DNA of 64,000 bases from positions 62,001 to 126,000 of the forward strand of contig CALKJW010000028.1 of the NCBI GenBank assembly GCA_937995595.1, in the 5' to 3' direction. A program made the position numbers and the translations under genes. Positions 8,535 through 17,000 of this stretch are shown here, in pieces. The notes beneath the pieces are model-generated. The model saw only the letters and a list, made by a program, of their open reading frames with translations. It was not told the DNA's origin and ran no database searches. This DNA is from an uncultured Phycisphaerales bacterium (GTDB taxonomy: Bacteria; Planctomycetota; Phycisphaerae; Phycisphaerales; UBA1924). Each line of letters starts with the position of its first letter. The stretch's first letter is position 1.

Positions 8535-8945
8535 CTACTCCCAAACCGCGAACGGGTCCGCCGCGCCGTCGGTCGAGAGCGCGACCAGTTCGATGGTCTG
8601 CGTCGCCGTCGGGCCCTTGGCGCCGATGCCCAGTTCGTGCCGGACGCCGAGCACCACGCACGCCGCGCTGTGCGTGCGCCGACCCGCTTCGGTCGCCGCG
8701 GGCGAGACCTCGAACGCGAGCGTGCCGGCCTGCCCCGGCGTCGGCGCGGCCGGGTCGCCCCGGTCGAGCCGGCGCACGACGCGGACGGTGGTGCGCTGCT
8801 CGGGCACGTCGGCGAACGTCGGGTGCGGCCCCAGGTCCGTCCACTCCACCGCCTCGCGCGACGCGGCCCGGTCCACCGCGATCAGCGAGACGTCGGTCCA
8901 TTCCGTCGAGTCAAATCGCACCCGTTGCGGCGCAAACACCAGCAT
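8535..8945 (-). CDS. Phage-block protein, tail tube-like (tentative)
   Basis: This 136-residue protein starts MLVFAPQRVRF at 8945, after a strong AAGGAGGG site (complement of 8953-8960). It is all-beta in appearance: GTLAFEVSPAATEAGRRTH, then CVVLGVRHELG, then GPTATQTIELVALS. The size, the beta-sandwich pattern and the position after the head-tail connector fit a small tail tube or tail-decoration protein. I see no diagnostic motif, so this is a position-based guess. The 60-base gap to the connector gene implies co-transcription. Confidence 0.6.
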   Translation of the reverse strand: MLVFAPQRVRFDSTEWTDVSLIAVDRAASREAVEWTDLGPHPTFADVPEQRTTVRVVRRLDRGDPAAPTPGQAGTLAFEVSPAATEAGRRTHSAACVVLGVRHELGIGAKGPTATQTIELVALSTDGAADPFAVWE

Positions 8946-9005
8946 GACGGCCCTCCTTTCCGGGCGTGCCCCGCCGCCGCGCGGCCGGCGGAGACCGATG
9001 ACCAA

Positions 9006-9644
9006 CTACCCGCGCGTGACCATCGCCGCCGCGGCGCGGCGTTCGGCGTCGGCCACGCCGTCGCCGTTGAGGTCCAGCCGCGCGCGGGCGATCGCGCGGA
9101 TCGACGACGCGACGCGGTGGTACTGCGCGGCCCGCGCCGCCTGGGCCGAGCCCGGGCCTGCCAGCGCGCCCGCCGCGGCGTAGACCAGTTGCATCGCCAG
9201 CGCAGTCTCCAGCCCGCGCAGGTCGTCCGGGTTCACGATGCGCGTCTCGTCCGGCTCGCCCGGCGCGGCCAGGCCCGCCCGCGCGACGCCGAACATCGCC
9301 AGCACGGCGTCGTGCGCCGCGGCGATCTGCGGGGCGAACGTGAACACCACCGCCGGCGTCGAGCCCGCCGCGGGCGGCGGCAGGATCGGGCTCGTCCGCC
9401 GCGCGCGCAGCAGCGACACCGTCAGTTCCGTGTCGCTCAGACGCTCGACGACCTCCAGCGGCACGCCGCCGAACAGCACCACGCTCCCGGCGCCGATCCC
9501 CAGCGCGCCCAGTTGGCTCGACGCCGTCGTCAACTTGCCCGCGTTCAGCGTCGCGGTCGTCGACAGCAGGCGCTGGGCCAGGTACCCCAGGTCGCGGAAC
9601 AGGTCGGGCTCGACGGCCAGCAGGTCTCGGTCTGCGGTGAACAT
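9006..9644 (-). CDS. Head-tail connector/adaptor-like phage protein
   Basis: This 212-residue protein starts at ATG 9644, with AAGGA ten bases upstream on the minus strand. The N-terminal half is mixed (LGALGIGAGSVVLFGG, then ERLSDTELTVSLLRARR). The C-terminal half is helical: LRGLETALAMQLVYAAAG, followed by a segment ending RLDLNGDGVADAERR. Helical proteins of this length directly after the capsid gene are usually gp6-like head-tail connectors in tailed phages. DLNGDGVAD also resembles a calcium-binding dockerin-like loop, which may stabilise the fold. The assignment rests on gene order and pattern. The gene lies beyond the capsid terminator, so it may have its own promoter. Confidence 0.65.
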   Translation of the reverse strand: MFTADRDLLAVEPDLFRDLGYLAQRLLSTTATLNAGKLTTASSQLGALGIGAGSVVLFGGVPLEVVERLSDTELTVSLLRARRTSPILPPPAAGSTPAVVFTFAPQIAAAHDAVLAMFGVARAGLAAPGEPDETRIVNPDDLRGLETALAMQLVYAAAGALAGPGSAQAARAAQYHRVASSIRAIARARLDLNGDGVADAERRAAAAMVTRG

Positions 9645-9656
9645 GGGACGGTCCTT

Positions 9657-9720
9657 GAGTGCGGAGTGCGGAGTGCGGAGTGAGGGGGTGGGGGGTGAGG
9701 GGGGGTGGGTGGGGTGGGGG
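9657..9720. repeat. GAGTGCG tandem repeat followed by a G-run tract
   Basis: GAGTGCG occurs three times in tandem from 9657. It is followed at 9684-9720 by runs of five, six, seven, three, four and five G separated by T, TGA or TG. The plus strand could form a G-quadruplex; the minus-strand transcript is C-rich here. The tract sits just upstream of the ribosome site of the connector gene at 9644. It also lies downstream of the capsid terminator, so it could influence transcription or be a recombination-prone spot. Confidence 0.75.
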
Positions 9721-9784
9721 CGGCGCGATCGGCGGGGCCGGCCGTGCGCGTCGGCGCCTGCCCGCGTCGAAACTCGGTGTCAAA

Positions 9785-9814
9785 GGGCCCGGCTCCCCTT
9801 CGAGAGCCGGGCCC
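9785..9814 (-). terminator. Hairpin terminator after the capsid gene
   Basis: There is a perfect 11-bp stem, GGGCCCGGCTC (9785-9795) against GAGCCGGGCCC (9804-9814), with an 8-base loop. On the minus strand it is followed by TTT. It lies 21 bases beyond the stop of the capsid gene at 9835. It should uncouple capsid expression from the distal tail-like genes, as expected when the major capsid protein is needed in large amounts. Confidence 0.75.
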
Positions 9815-9834
9815 GGAGACGCGCCGCGTCCGTG

Positions 9835-11004
9835 TCACGAAGTCGCCAGACCCCGGATCAGCCCGTGCGCGTTCTCGTTCTTCATCTCCAGCGTGTACTC
9901 GCCCACGAGCATCCCGCTCTCGGCGTCGCCGGTCGCCGCCAGCGGCTTGTAGTGGAAACTCCGCCCCGCCAGCGGCAGCACGCTCAGCCGCGAGGAGTCC
10001 AGCAGCAGCACGTGGTCAGCCGGCACCCAGCGCGACAGCACCACGCGGCAGACGCCGAAGTCCGACTCGTACACGCCCACCAGCGAGCGGTACGACTCGT
10101 CGTCCGGCCCGTACAGCCGCGACGTCGAGAGGAACTCGTTGATCCGCCGCTTCTGCAGGCCCGAGCACACGATCGTGTCCACCCGCCCGGCCGACTGCTC
10201 CCAGATCAGCCGCAGCGCGGCGTTGAGCACCGGCTCGTTCAGCGCCGTGCCCGCCCCGCCGCCCGCCGGCACGCCGCCCTGCCCAGGCACGAACTGGTTG
10301 GTCGCGATCGTCGGGATGATCCCGTTCATCGTGCGACGCACGCTCGCCGAGCCCTGCTGCGTCGCCGTCGGCGCCACCCCGTTGACCACGCAGTTCTCAA
10401 GGTCGCGCAGCAGTTCGCGCAGCCGCTCCTGCTTCTGGTAGTCCGCCTCGTCGGCCACGCCGTGCGCCCGCGCCGCCTGCATCGACCCCGACACCTCCAC
10501 CGACGCGGTGAAGATCTGCGTGTAGTTGCGCCGGCGGACCCGGTCGGTGAACCGCGCCGCCGGTCGGTCGTCGCCCTCCAGCGCGGCGTTGCCCAGGATC
10601 GTCAGTTTCATCCCGTTGCTCAGCGCGCCGCCCGGCGTGTTCCCGTAGCGCCGGACCACCGTCAGCACGTTCCCCGCGACCGCCGACACGAACATCACCT
10701 CGCGCAGCCCCTCGGGCCGCACCTGGTCGCCGACGCGGAAGCGCGAGCCGTTGGCCACCGTGACCGCCGTGGCGTCCGTCGCGTTGGGCGTGAACGTCGT
10801 CTGGTTCACGCTGTCGGTGTTGGGCAGCAGGGCGTCCTCGATCCACTCGTGCACCGTGCTCAGCGCCGCGTGCGACGCGTCGCCCAGCGCGTCCAGCAGC
10901 GGCGTCTCGAACGGGCTGACGATGCCCACCACGTCCGACACGTCCTCCATCAGTTCCGGCAGAGTCGCCCCCGCCCCGTACGTCGCCTTTCCCGTAAACG
11001 GCAT
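9835..11004 (-). CDS. Phage major capsid protein, SU10/DUF5309 type
   Basis: This 389-residue HK97-fold-type capsid subunit starts MPFTGKATYG at 11004, preceded by AAAGGTGAGC. Recognisable features of the SU10-like/DUF5309 capsid family appear in order. These are a VVGIVSPFETPLLDALGD segment near residue 25; ALSTVHEWIEDALL; a small beta domain (GSRFRVGDQVRP to GNVLTVVRRYG); RRNYTQIFTASVEVSGSM; a helix with ELLRDLENCVVNG; and near the end YESDFGVCRVVLSRWVP and GEYTLEMKNENAHGLIRGL. All of it is in frame, full length and in host-like codon use. The next gene upstream is a short proline-rich protein and then the portal, the usual tailed-phage order. No separate protease gene is visible. Confidence 0.88.
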   Translation of the reverse strand: MPFTGKATYGAGATLPELMEDVSDVVGIVSPFETPLLDALGDASHAALSTVHEWIEDALLPNTDSVNQTTFTPNATDATAVTVANGSRFRVGDQVRPEGLREVMFVSAVAGNVLTVVRRYGNTPGGALSNGMKLTILGNAALEGDDRPAARFTDRVRRRNYTQIFTASVEVSGSMQAARAHGVADEADYQKQERLRELLRDLENCVVNGVAPTATQQGSASVRRTMNGIIPTIATNQFVPGQGGVPAGGGAGTALNEPVLNAALRLIWEQSAGRVDTIVCSGLQKRRINEFLSTSRLYGPDDESYRSLVGVYESDFGVCRVVLSRWVPADHVLLLDSSRLSVLPLAGRSFHYKPLAATGDAESGMLVGEYTLEMKNENAHGLIRGLATS

Positions 11005-11050
11005 GTGCTCACCTTTCATAAGAAGACCGCCACTCCGAACCACCCGCCCG

Positions 11051-11104
11051 ACTCAGCACCCAGGACTCAGGACTGAGCACCCAGGACCCAGCACCCCGCA
11101 CCCA
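11051..11104. repeat. CAGCACCCAGGACTCAG-type simple repeat
   Basis: This is a short array of the units ACTCAGCACCCAGG, ACTCAGGACTGAG and CACCCAGGACCCAGC. It lies in the spacer between the capsid and the small proline-rich gene. The same vocabulary recurs at about 27817-27857 and 39519-39600. It is non-coding here and interrupts an otherwise tight phage operon. Confidence 0.8.
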
Positions 11105-11107
11105 GAC

Positions 11108-11437
11108 TCACGTCCCCTCCGCCTCCCGCCGCGCACGCAGGTACGCCATCACCGCGCGGCTGTCGCCCGTCCGCGCCGCCGCCGACGCGGCTTCGGCCCG
11201 CGCCCGCTCGGCTCGGTCGGCCCGCTCCCGCGCCGACATCGCCCCCGACGGCGCGGGCGGCGGGGGGGGCGGCGGTGGGAGGGGCGTTGCCCGCTGCGCC
11301 GCGACCACCCGCTCGCCGATCTGCCCGATCTCCGCACGAAGCCCGCGGAGTTCCTCCATCACCCGGTCGGCCAGCGCCCGCTCGCCCGCGCCCTGCGCCG
11401 CCGTGTGCGCTCCGCCGCCCGTCGTTCCGTCGCTCAT
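11108..11437 (-). CDS. Small proline-rich phage-block protein, possible scaffold
   Basis: This 109-residue protein has an AGGAGA site seven bases before ATG 11437. Residues about 15-50 and 65-105 are strongly helical and rich in Arg, Glu and Ala. They flank a run of eight consecutive prolines in the middle. It lies between portal and capsid, the place of the scaffolding protein in many tailed phages. A short coiled-coil protein with a flexible linker fits that role, but no family motif is visible. The proline run (C/G homopolymer-like DNA at 11258-11283) could be length-variable. Confidence 0.55.
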   Translation of the reverse strand: MSDGTTGGGAHTAAQGAGERALADRVMEELRGLRAEIGQIGERVVAAQRATPLPPPPPPPPAPSGAMSARERADRAERARAEAASAAARTGDSRAVMAYLRARREAEGT

Positions 11438-11507
11438 GTTCGTTCTCCTGTGTGTGCACAGCGCCCGGCGCGCGGGCCGTCCGCGGCCCGCGCCGTCCCG
11501 GGCAGAC

Positions 11508-13082
11508 CTACATCACCCCCGCGTCGCGCGACCCGTACCCCAGTTCCGCCAGCACCCGCTCGCGCGGCACGCCCAGCGCGACCTTCCGCTCCGCCGCCAG
11601 CAGCGCGTCCTGCTCGTCCCGCGGCAGCGGGTCCGGCCACGCCAGGCTCAGCGCCCGGTCGCGCGGCTCGGTCCGCAGGATCCCCGCACGGTCCAGCGCG
11701 ACCAGCGCGAGGCGCGACGCCTCGACGATCCCGCGCCCGTACGTCTGCCGCTTCCGCGCAGTCCGGCTCAGCAGGCCCATCAGCGTCACGCGCAGCGCGT
11801 TGGCGCTCGACAGGTTCCCGATCCGCGCACGCACCACCCCCGCCGCCAGCGGCGGCACGCCGCTCGCCTTGTCCAGCGCCTCGCGGACCTCCTGCACGTG
11901 CGCCGCTTCCGACGGGCTCGCCGCGTCGCCCCCGAGCGACTCGATCGTCGCCTCCGGGTTGTCGGTCACGATCACCTGCCCCGGCCCCACGCGCACGCCC
12001 TCGACGCCCTCCAGGCCCTTGGCCAGCAGCATCTTGAACGACTGGAACGTCACGCGCGAGGCGCGGTCCGACAGCCGCGTGTTCAACTCGTCCTGCAGCG
12101 GGATCAGCGGCTCGACCTCGCCCAGCCCCTCCCACGCCAGCGGCTGCGCGATGTTCTGGATGTGCGCCACCGGCGGGGCCTCGCGCCGATCGCCCGCCGA
12201 CACCAGCGCGGGCCCGTCGAGCACCAGCCGCCAACCGGCCCGACGGCCCGCCTCGTCGCGCTCGAAGACGCGCCGGCGCGACCCGCTGAGCACCTCCAGA
12301 ACCAGCGTGCCGCGCGCGCCGGCGCGCGGCACGCCCTCCTCCGCCAGCCCGAGCCACCGACGCAGCAGCGACGGCGGTGCGCCCAGCGGCCCGCGCCCCG
12401 CCGCCGGCGACGTTCCCGCCTCCTCCTCGCGCCGCGTCACGATCAGGTACGCGTCCAGCACGCGATAGTCCGACGCCGACACCACCGGCACGCCGCGACG
12501 CGGCTCCACCGCCTCGATGCGAACCGCGCCCGCCGCGGCGTGCGCGACCGCCTCGTCGTCCGGTTCGTCCGCCGCCCCGCCCGCGCTCTCAACGCCACGC
12601 ACCACCAGGTCCACGTGCCCGTACACGTGCGCCATCAGCGCGGCGTCGTTGAGCAGCGCGGCCCCGCCCGAGGACTCCCACACCGCGTCCAGCGCACGCT
12701 CGATCCGCCGCGCCAGCGCGCCGTCCCGCGCGCCCGACACCACCCGCACCGGCCGCCCCAGCAGGAAGTCGATCATCGTGTGCACGCGCCACGCGATGTC
12801 GTTCTCGATCACGATCTCCTTGCGCTTCCACGCCCGGTCGTCCCACGGCCCAGCCGGGCCGACCAGCCGCGACGGCAGCCCCCGCTCCTGCGCCAGCCGG
12901 TACCCGCGCGACGACGGGTCGCGCTGTGTCTCGCGTCCGCCCAAGGCGCGCATCGGGTTGCGGTAGTAGTCCCACAGCGCGTCCAGCCGCGGCACAACGC
13001 TCCGCTCGTGCCGATCCAGCAGGTCCTCGACCCGCTCCCACGTGAGTCCCGCTTCCGCACACGGCGCATCGGTCTGGTGCAT
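11508..13082 (-). CDS. Phage portal protein, SPP1 gp6-like
   Basis: This 524-residue portal subunit belongs to the dodecameric ring through which DNA enters the head. The N-terminus WERVEDLLDRHERSVVPRL and YYRN, then WKRKEIVIENDIAWRVHTM and FLLGRPVRV, follow the SPP1-type portal pattern of an early amphipathic helix followed by N...R....D...G.P. The middle part (VPVVSASDYRVLDAYLI) is the wing/clip region. The segment HIQNIAQPLAWEGLGEVEPL leads to LQDELNTRLSDRASRVTFQ, the stem/core helices typical of the family. The start at 13082 has GGAGCGGAG upstream. Length is normal and uninterrupted. It is the first gene of the virion block, with a gene-free 711-base region before it. Confidence 0.85.
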   Translation of the reverse strand: MHQTDAPCAEAGLTWERVEDLLDRHERSVVPRLDALWDYYRNPMRALGGRETQRDPSSRGYRLAQERGLPSRLVGPAGPWDDRAWKRKEIVIENDIAWRVHTMIDFLLGRPVRVVSGARDGALARRIERALDAVWESSGGAALLNDAALMAHVYGHVDLVVRGVESAGGAADEPDDEAVAHAAAGAVRIEAVEPRRGVPVVSASDYRVLDAYLIVTRREEEAGTSPAAGRGPLGAPPSLLRRWLGLAEEGVPRAGARGTLVLEVLSGSRRRVFERDEAGRRAGWRLVLDGPALVSAGDRREAPPVAHIQNIAQPLAWEGLGEVEPLIPLQDELNTRLSDRASRVTFQSFKMLLAKGLEGVEGVRVGPGQVIVTDNPEATIESLGGDAASPSEAAHVQEVREALDKASGVPPLAAGVVRARIGNLSSANALRVTLMGLLSRTARKRQTYGRGIVEASRLALVALDRAGILRTEPRDRALSLAWPDPLPRDEQDALLAAERKVALGVPRERVLAELGYGSRDAGVM

Positions 13083-13793
13083 GGCTCCGCTCCGGGTTCC
13101 GCGACGCCCCGGCGCCGCTCACCCGTCGGACCACGTGCGCGCGGCTGCGCGCCCAACCCCGGCGCGGCCCGACCGCCGCGCACCCCCGTCCTGCCGCGCA
13201 ACCGACAACGCGGCACGGGTTTAGCGGAAATCGCAAAAACTCCGGCAGCGCGGCCCGGCTCGCGCGCGCCGTGTGCGCCCGGGCCCGGCGCGGCCGCCCC
13301 GCACCCCGCCCGCGCCGCGTTGAGATGCCCCCCGCAACGGCCGATGTATCCCCGCCTGCTGCCGCGAACGAGCCGTTCGTGCGGACGCTGTTCGGACGAT
13401 CGGACGCGGATTTGGATCGGGGAAGGGGACACCTCGGAGGCCTCGCATGCGACTGCCCCCGTTCTCACCGCCGACCCAGGGTCTGCCTCGAACTCCGCGC
13501 CCCGCGTCCGAGACGCCCGCGGGCGGCCTGTCCGCCGCGGCCGGAGTGAGCCCGAGAACCCCGGGTCCGAACTTCCCGGGCCTAGAGTCCGTAGCAGCCC
13601 CGCCGGAGGCGGTCCGTCCCTCCGACAGCCCGCCCGCCCCCGACCCAGACGGGGCGCGGCGCCGGCCGGGCAAGTCCGGGCCACGGCCGGCCGCGGGAGT
13701 CGTCAAGCCCTGATTCGCTCCTCACCCACGCACCACGCACGAGCGCCCGACGCCGGCACCAACCGGCGCGGCCAACCGAAAGGTCAGTTGCAC
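13083..13793. other. Gene-free region between the portal and epimerase genes
   Basis: No convincing gene is visible in these 711 bases. A plus-strand frame at 13447-13713 (88 codons, Pro/Ser/Gly-rich, GGAGG ten bases upstream) is the only candidate, and its composition looks like translated spacer. The region must contain promoters for the minus-strand portal operon and the plus-strand epimerase. In a compact phage, the terminase would be encoded here, next to portal. Instead the terminase gene lies about 26 kb away at 39603-41186. Confidence 0.55.
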
Positions 13794-14936
13794 ATGGCCA
13801 GCAAGGATCAACCCATTGTCGTCTGCGGCGGCGGCGGTTTCATCGGCGGGCATCTGGTCGGCGAGTTCCGACGCCTGGGCTTCAGGAACATCCGCAGCAT
13901 CGACATCAAGCCGCTCGACGAGTGGTACCAGGTCTTCCCCGACGTCAAGAACATGCGCCTGGACCTCAAGGACCTGGCCAACTGCCGCAAGGCCATGAAG
14001 GGCGCCGAGGGCGCGCAGGTCTTCCAACTCGCGGCCGACATGGGCGGCATGGGCTTTATCGAGAACAACAAGGCCCTGTGCATGCTCAGCGTGCTGACCA
14101 ACACGCACATGCTGATGGCGGCGCAGGAAACGGGCGTCCAGCGGTTCTTCTACAGTTCCTCCGCCTGCGTCTACAACGCCAGCAAGCAGAAGGACCCCAA
14201 CGTCACCGCGCTCAAGGAGGAGGACGCCTACCCCGCCATGCCCGAGGACGGCTACGGCTGGGAGAAACTCTTCTCCGAGCGCATGTGCCGCCACTTCCGC
14301 GAGGACTTCGGCGTGCCGACGCGCGTCGCCCGCTTCCACAACGTCTACGGCCCGCACGGCACGTGGGAGGGCGGACGCGAGAAGGCCCCCGCCGCCATCT
14401 GCCGCAAGGTCATCCACGCGCTGCACACCGGCAACCACCAGATCGAGATCTGGGGCGACGGCACGCAGACCCGCTCGTTCATGTACATCACCGACTGCAC
14501 CAAGGGCGTCCGGATGCTGACCGATTCGGACTTCACCCAGCCGATCAACCTCGGCTCGAGCGAACTGGTCAGCATCAACGAACTGGTCTCCATCGCCGAG
14601 GACATCGCGGGCATCAAACTCCAGCGCACCTACAAACTCGACGCGCCCAAGGGCGTCGCCGGGCGCAACTCCGACAACACGCTCATCCGGCAGGTCTTCA
14701 ACTGGGAGCCCGACACGCGCCTGCGCGACGGCATGGAGAAGACCTACCGCTGGATCTACGACGAGTACATGGCCAAGTACGGCCCGGAGGCCCGCCCCGC
14801 GCGCCCGCGTCCCGCGCCCGCCGCCCAGCCCAAGAAGCCCGCCGCGGCACGCGCCAAGAAGAAGCCCGCCCGCGTCGCCACCCGCGCCGCCGGCAAGAAG
14901 AAGAAGCCCGCCCCGCGCGCCCGCGCCCGCCGCTGA
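13794..14936 (+). CDS. GDP-mannose 3,5-epimerase-like SDR with a basic Lys/Ala tail
   Basis: This 380-residue NAD-dependent epimerase/dehydratase has the glycine motif GGGGFIGGHL near residue 12. QLAADMGGMGFIENN closely matches the hallmark segment of GDP-mannose 3,5-epimerases. The catalytic triad region is SSSACVY with the following YGWEK. These enzymes interconvert GDP-mannose, GDP-L-galactose and GDP-L-gulose. After about residue 332 the protein ends in roughly 50 residues made almost only of Ala, Pro, Lys and Arg (AARAKKKPARVATR, then KKKKPAPRAR). This resembles a histone-H1-like tail and is not part of the enzyme fold. The gene opens a four-gene surface-sugar run on the plus strand. Confidence 0.85.
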   Translation: MASKDQPIVVCGGGGFIGGHLVGEFRRLGFRNIRSIDIKPLDEWYQVFPDVKNMRLDLKDLANCRKAMKGAEGAQVFQLAADMGGMGFIENNKALCMLSVLTNTHMLMAAQETGVQRFFYSSSACVYNASKQKDPNVTALKEEDAYPAMPEDGYGWEKLFSERMCRHFREDFGVPTRVARFHNVYGPHGTWEGGREKAPAAICRKVIHALHTGNHQIEIWGDGTQTRSFMYITDCTKGVRMLTDSDFTQPINLGSSELVSINELVSIAEDIAGIKLQRTYKLDAPKGVAGRNSDNTLIRQVFNWEPDTRLRDGMEKTYRWIYDEYMAKYGPEARPARPRPAPAAQPKKPAAARAKKKPARVATRAAGKKKKPAPRARARR

Positions 14937-15017
14937 GCGGCCCCGCGCCCGCGCACGCCACGTCCGAGCCCGCGGCGCGCCCGACGCACCCACCGCCGAC
15001 CCGGAGCCCACCGCCGG

Positions 15018-17000
15018 ATGAGCACGGACGCACTCCTCAACCAGTTCGCCGCCGAGATCCGCACCGCGGTCACCGTGCGCCTCGTCGAGCAGCGCCTCCT
15101 CCGGCTCTTCTCCGAGGGCAAACTCTTCGGCACCGTGCACACCTGCATCGGCCAGGAGTTCGTCGGCGTCAGCGTCGCGCGACGCCTCACCGACGCCGAC
15201 ACCATCTTCTCCAACCACCGCGGGCACGGCCACTTCCTCGCCTACCGACGAAACATCAAGGGCCTGATCGGCGAGATCATGGGCAAGAGCGTCGGCGTCT
15301 GCGGCGGACGCGGCGGCAGCCAGCACGTCCAGCAGGACGGCTTCTACTCCAACGGCATCCAGGGCGGCATCGTGCCCGTCACAACCGGAATGGCCCTGGC
15401 CCACAAGATGCAGGGCACCGGCGGCATCGCCGTCGTCTACGTCGGCGACGGCACCCTCGGACAGGGCGCCCTCTACGAGAGCATGAACATCGCCAGCAAG
15501 TGGGACCTGCCGGTGCTGTTCGTCTGCGAGAACAACCTGTACGCCCAGAGCACCTGCCAGACCCAGACGCTGGCCGGCGACATCTGCGCCCGCGCCGCGG
15601 CGTTCGGCATCGAGACCGCACACAACGACACCTGGGACTGGCCCGCGCTCTTCGCCGCCATGGAGCGGTCGATCGCCCACGTCCGCGCCACCTCGCGACC
15701 GATCTTCCACCGCGTCGACACCTACCGCCTGATGGCGCACTCCAAGGGCGACGACAACCGCCCCGAGAGCGACGTGCAGCCCTACCGCGACCGCGACCCG
15801 ATCAACATCCTGATGCGCCAGCGCGAGAACGACCCCGCCTGGCGCGCCATGCTCACCGACATCGAGCGCGAGATCGAGGACGCCGTCCGCGAGGCCGACG
15901 AGGCGCCCTGGGGCGACGTCGAGCGCGACATCGCCGCGGCGGCCGCCGCGCCCCGCGCCCTCCGATGGAAGCGGGCCCAGTTCGAGCGCGAGAAGTGCGT
16001 CGCCTCGGTGCGCAAGGGCCTCGAAGAGGCGCTCGACACCCGCGACAACGTCGTGCTCATCGGCGAGGACATCGAGTCGCCCTACGGCGGCGCGTTCAAG
16101 TGCACCCAGGGCCTCAGCGCCAGGCACCCGGCGAGGGTCCGCAACACGCCCATCAGCGAACTGGCCATCGTCGGAATCGGCAACGGCCTGGCGCTCCGCG
16201 GCATGATCCCCGTCGTCGAGATCATGTTCGGCGACTTCCTCACCCTCGCGGCCGACCAGTGGATCAACCACGCCGCGAAGTTCCGGTTCATGTACGACGG
16301 CAAGGTCCGCGTGCCGCTCATCGTGCGCACCCCCATGGGCGGCAAGCGCGGCTACGCCGCGACCCACAGCCAGTCGTTGGAGAAGCACTTCGTCGGCGTG
16401 CCCGACACGCGCGTGCTGTGCCTGAACCACCGCGTCTCGCCCGCGCTGCTCTACCGCGCGCTGTTCCAGACCATCGACCGCCCCACGCTCGTCATCGAGA
16501 ACAAACTCCTCTACGCCCAGAACGTCAGCAGCGAGCCCCCCGCGGGATGGGACCTGCTCCACACCGACGAGCCCTTCCCGACCGCCTGGCTCCGCGCCGG
16601 CGGCGGCGCGGCGGCCGAGGTGACCATCGTCGCCCTCGGCGGCGCGGCCATCGACGCCGAGGAAGCCGCGCGCCGGCTCTTCGAGGAGGACGAGATCGCC
16701 GCCGACGTGTTCATGCCGACCTGCCTGTATCCTTTCGACGTGAGCGTGCTGGCCGACAGCCTGTCGCGGACGCGGCGCCTCGTCGTCGTCGAGGAGGGGC
16801 AGGGCTTCGTGTCGCCCTCGGGAGAGATCGTCGCACAGGCCGCCGAACGCTTCGGCGCCAACGGGCTGAGCTGCCGGCGCGTGACCGCCGCGCCCGTCGC
16901 GATCCCCGCCGCGCGCCCGCTGGAGGCCCGCTGCCTCCCGCGGCCCGAGGACGTCCTGCACAAGTGCCTGGAGGTGGCGCGTGAACTCGTCCACCACTGA
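15018..17000 (+). CDS. Fused 2-oxoacid dehydrogenase E1 alpha-beta (TPP enzyme)
   Basis: This 660-residue protein joins E1 alpha (about 1-300) to E1 beta (about 325-655). The alpha half keeps HTCIGQE, the TPP motif GDGTLGQGALYE ending in ENN (about residues 142-172), and the loop RLMAHSKGDD. The beta half has IGEDIESPYGGAF, NTPISELAIVG, EIMFGDFL and THSQSLE. Together they decarboxylate a 2-oxoacid and reductively acylate a lipoyl group. Pyruvate and branched-chain substrates cannot be told apart here. The gene overlaps the next one by 20 bases, so the lipoyl protein is surely its partner. No E3 gene or ordinary E2 is nearby, and the setting is polysaccharide metabolism rather than central metabolism. 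Confidence 0.88.
   Translation: MSTDALLNQFAAEIRTAVTVRLVEQRLLRLFSEGKLFGTVHTCIGQEFVGVSVARRLTDADTIFSNHRGHGHFLAYRRNIKGLIGEIMGKSVGVCGGRGGSQHVQQDGFYSNGIQGGIVPVTTGMALAHKMQGTGGIAVVYVGDGTLGQGALYESMNIASKWDLPVLFVCENNLYAQSTCQTQTLAGDICARAAAFGIETAHNDTWDWPALFAAMERSIAHVRATSRPIFHRVDTYRLMAHSKGDDNRPESDVQPYRDRDPINILMRQRENDPAWRAMLTDIEREIEDAVREADEAPWGDVERDIAAAAAAPRALRWKRAQFEREKCVASVRKGLEEALDTRDNVVLIGEDIESPYGGAFKCTQGLSARHPARVRNTPISELAIVGIGNGLALRGMIPVVEIMFGDFLTLAADQWINHAAKFRFMYDGKVRVPLIVRTPMGGKRGYAATHSQSLEKHFVGVPDTRVLCLNHRVSPALLYRALFQTIDRPTLVIENKLLYAQNVSSEPPAGWDLLHTDEPFPTAWLRAGGGAAAEVTIVALGGAAIDAEEAARRLFEEDEIAADVFMPTCLYPFDVSVLADSLSRTRRLVVVEEGQGFVSPSGEIVAQAAERFGANGLSCRRVTAAPVAIPAARPLEARCLPRPEDVLHKCLEVARELVHH

Noticed and set aside
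9657-9681. Tandem GAGTGCG units as a possible CRISPR array
   Set aside because: Units are 7 bases with no spacers, and no cas genes are present. It is a simple repeat.
13447-13713. 88-codon plus-strand frame with an SD-like GGAGG in the spacer before the epimerase
   Set aside because: The product is Pro/Ser/Gly/Arg-rich with no pattern, and reads like translated spacer. Kept only as a remark in the spacer entry.
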